DNA of 64,000 bases from Phycisphaerales bacterium (GTDB taxonomy: Bacteria > Planctomycetota > Phycisphaerae > Phycisphaerales > UBA1924). The stretch spans positions 1-64,000 of the forward strand of contig CAJPFG010000033.1 in the NCBI GenBank assembly GCA_905339235.1, written 5' to 3'. Positions within the stretch are counted from its first letter, which is position 1; every line of letters begins with the position of its first letter. Shown one piece after another: positions 63,053 through 64,000 of this stretch. The position numbers and the translations under genes were made by a program. The notes beneath the pieces are model-generated. The model saw only the letters and a program-made list of their open reading frames with translations, did no database searches and was not told where the DNA came from.

Positions 63053-64000
63053 ATGCTCGCCAAGGCCGTTGCAAAGCGCGGCGTGCCCTCGATCATTGGC
63101 GAGGCCCTTGCCGTTCTGCTCGTCCTCGGGGCGGGCGCGCTGCTCCTCGCCGGGATTCACGACGCCGGCGACTTTGAGCGCGGCGTTCTCTCCGCCCTTC
63201 CGGCGTTTCTCTCGCTTCTCACCCTGTCACTGGGGGCGTGGCTGACGGGGTTGGGTGCGCCGCACCGCGTCGGCGCGACCCTGCACTGCTCCCACTGCGG
63301 GTACATCCTCCTCGAGCCTTCCGATCGCCTCGTTCCGCTCTGCCCGGAGTGCTCGAACCCGTGGCGGTATTTCGGCCGTGCCCGCCCGGGCGAGCGTGAA
63401 ACCCGCCCGCTCCTGTTCGCGGCGGGCATCGGGGCGGTACTGCTCGCGGCGTTGGGGGGGCTGTACCACGCTGAACTCCAGCGATCCGTGTACGAGAGCC
63501 TCCCCACCAGCACGTTGATCCGGTACGTCGCCGAATCGACTCCGGGCCGCGCCTTCGATGCCTGGGACGTGCTGGCCGCTCGAACGCTTTCGGCATCGGA
63601 AAGAGATCGGCTGGCCCTGGCACTGCTGGACAAACGGGCCCGCTGGCGTGGGCTCGACGGCGCGGCGGAGGAATGGCTCGACGATCAGGCTCTCAAAAAC
63701 GCACTCTCGCCCGCCGCAACGGATCGCTACCTCGGCGGGCTGGTCAGGCTGAACTTGCTGGGGCCGGAGCGCACGCCCGCGGGCGAGCGGCTGGAGTACG
63801 CGGTGAACGCCGAACTGTTCCGCAGCGGTCCCAGCACCCCGTTGGGAGAGGTCTACGTGATCCTCGCCGGGTACGAGATGATCCAGATCGAGCCGCCCCC
63901 GAACCCGGTTTCCGAGCCTTTGGAGGGCACGCCGTTTCAGATCCCGGCGCCGCCCGGCCGGATTGACCTTCCCATGGACCCCGAGTTTCTCTCCAGGGCG
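63053..64000 (+). CDS. TM-zinc ribbon-TM protein, truncated by the window end
   Basis: An open frame from ATG at 63053 runs to the window end (316 codons) without a stop. Helices lie at about 12-30 and 45-65, then a zinc ribbon CSHCGYILLE...LCPECSN, a third helix (about 122-142), and a hydrophilic part with LSASERDRLALALLDKR and NLLGPERTPAGERLEYAV. The order and the ribbon match the gene at 16116 (and the ribbon of 6481). It is a paralogue of unknown function. The start lies 63 bases from the divergent LON-domain gene. Confidence 0.75.
   Translation, partial: MLAKAVAKRGVPSIIGEALAVLLVLGAGALLLAGIHDAGDFERGVLSALPAFLSLLTLSLGAWLTGLGAPHRVGATLHCSHCGYILLEPSDRLVPLCPECSNPWRYFGRARPGERETRPLLFAAGIGAVLLAALGGLYHAELQRSVYESLPTSTLIRYVAESTPGRAFDAWDVLAARTLSASERDRLALALLDKRARWRGLDGAAEEWLDDQALKNALSPAATDRYLGGLVRLNLLGPERTPAGERLEYAVNAELFRSGPSTPLGEVYVILAGYEMIQIEPPPNPVSEPLEGTPFQIPAPPGRIDLPMDPEFLSRA

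Overview
This 64 kb window is GC-rich and looks like chromosome of a planctomycete, most likely of the Phycisphaerae type. That assignment is inference from several features. Two large secreted proteins begin with an LEPRQMLSG or LEQRQVLAGD type motif (the Planctomycete extracellular N-terminal motif). Two others end in a PAPAS/PAPGS, hydrophobic, RRRR tail of PEP-CTERM type. A recurrent membrane protein family carries a CxxC(G/S)(Y/F)xL...CPEC zinc ribbon. A Kdo transferase (waaA) and a lipid-A synthase N-terminal-domain protein point to a Gram-negative envelope. No transposase, integrase, CRISPR array or prophage block is visible, so this is mostly housekeeping and envelope chromosome with a few accessory islands.

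Layout. 1-1.8 kb holds a degraded, repeat-riddled helix-turn-helix-like gene. 2.0-10.6 kb holds a DEAD-box helicase, a small beta-carbonic-anhydrase-like protein with a KDPG aldolase, a secreted esterase, a PEP-CTERM-like secreted protein and the fused 23S rRNA methylase RlmKL, which carries a repeat-derived insert. 10.7-11.7 kb is a Fic/HTH toxin-antitoxin-like pair (mobile mystery proteins B and A) with a visible promoter and operator. 11.9-20.3 kb holds paired PH-domain membrane proteins, a DUF2231-like protein, an MFS transporter, Hsp20, a TM-zinc-ribbon-TM protein, threonine aldolase and a PilZ protein. 20.4-24.8 kb holds a nitroreductase, an ABC-2 exporter, tRNA-Val and waaA. 25.1-30.6 kb is a 1,831-residue secreted subtilase with a structured leader. 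30.7-36 kb holds tRNA-Lys, a SNF2 helicase, and a DUF4280 PAAR-like protein followed by a Ser/Thr kinase. 36-44.4 kb holds the two CoA-transferase subunits, about 3.8 kb apart, and an envelope caspase cluster. 44.4-58 kb holds a methyltransferase, a dipeptidase, a stand-alone nuoH, tRNA-Cys, a MoxR/VWA group, rlmE, ISC ferredoxin with iscX, and lipid-glycan genes. 58-64 kb holds a HAF-repeat PEP-CTERM gene broken by one stop codon, a dockerin-like fragment, a hybrid histidine kinase, a LON-substrate-domain protein and a truncated zinc-ribbon membrane protein.

The items most worth a second look are these. The HTH antitoxin carries a TSALEG motif that fits the Fic inhibitory consensus and appears to be transcribed leaderless. 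A scoB-unknown-caspase-TPR lipoprotein cluster has a caspase with a signal peptide. A DUF4280 spike-like protein sits 15 bp upstream of a kinase, with no secretion apparatus nearby. The subtilase leader has mutually exclusive stems. A sigma-54-type promoter precedes hsp20. Dispersed short repeats have invaded reading frames. A lineage-type TM-zinc ribbon-TM family has two or three members here. Coordinates rest on reading-frame analysis and start-site inspection. No similarity search was run, so family names rest on motif recognition.
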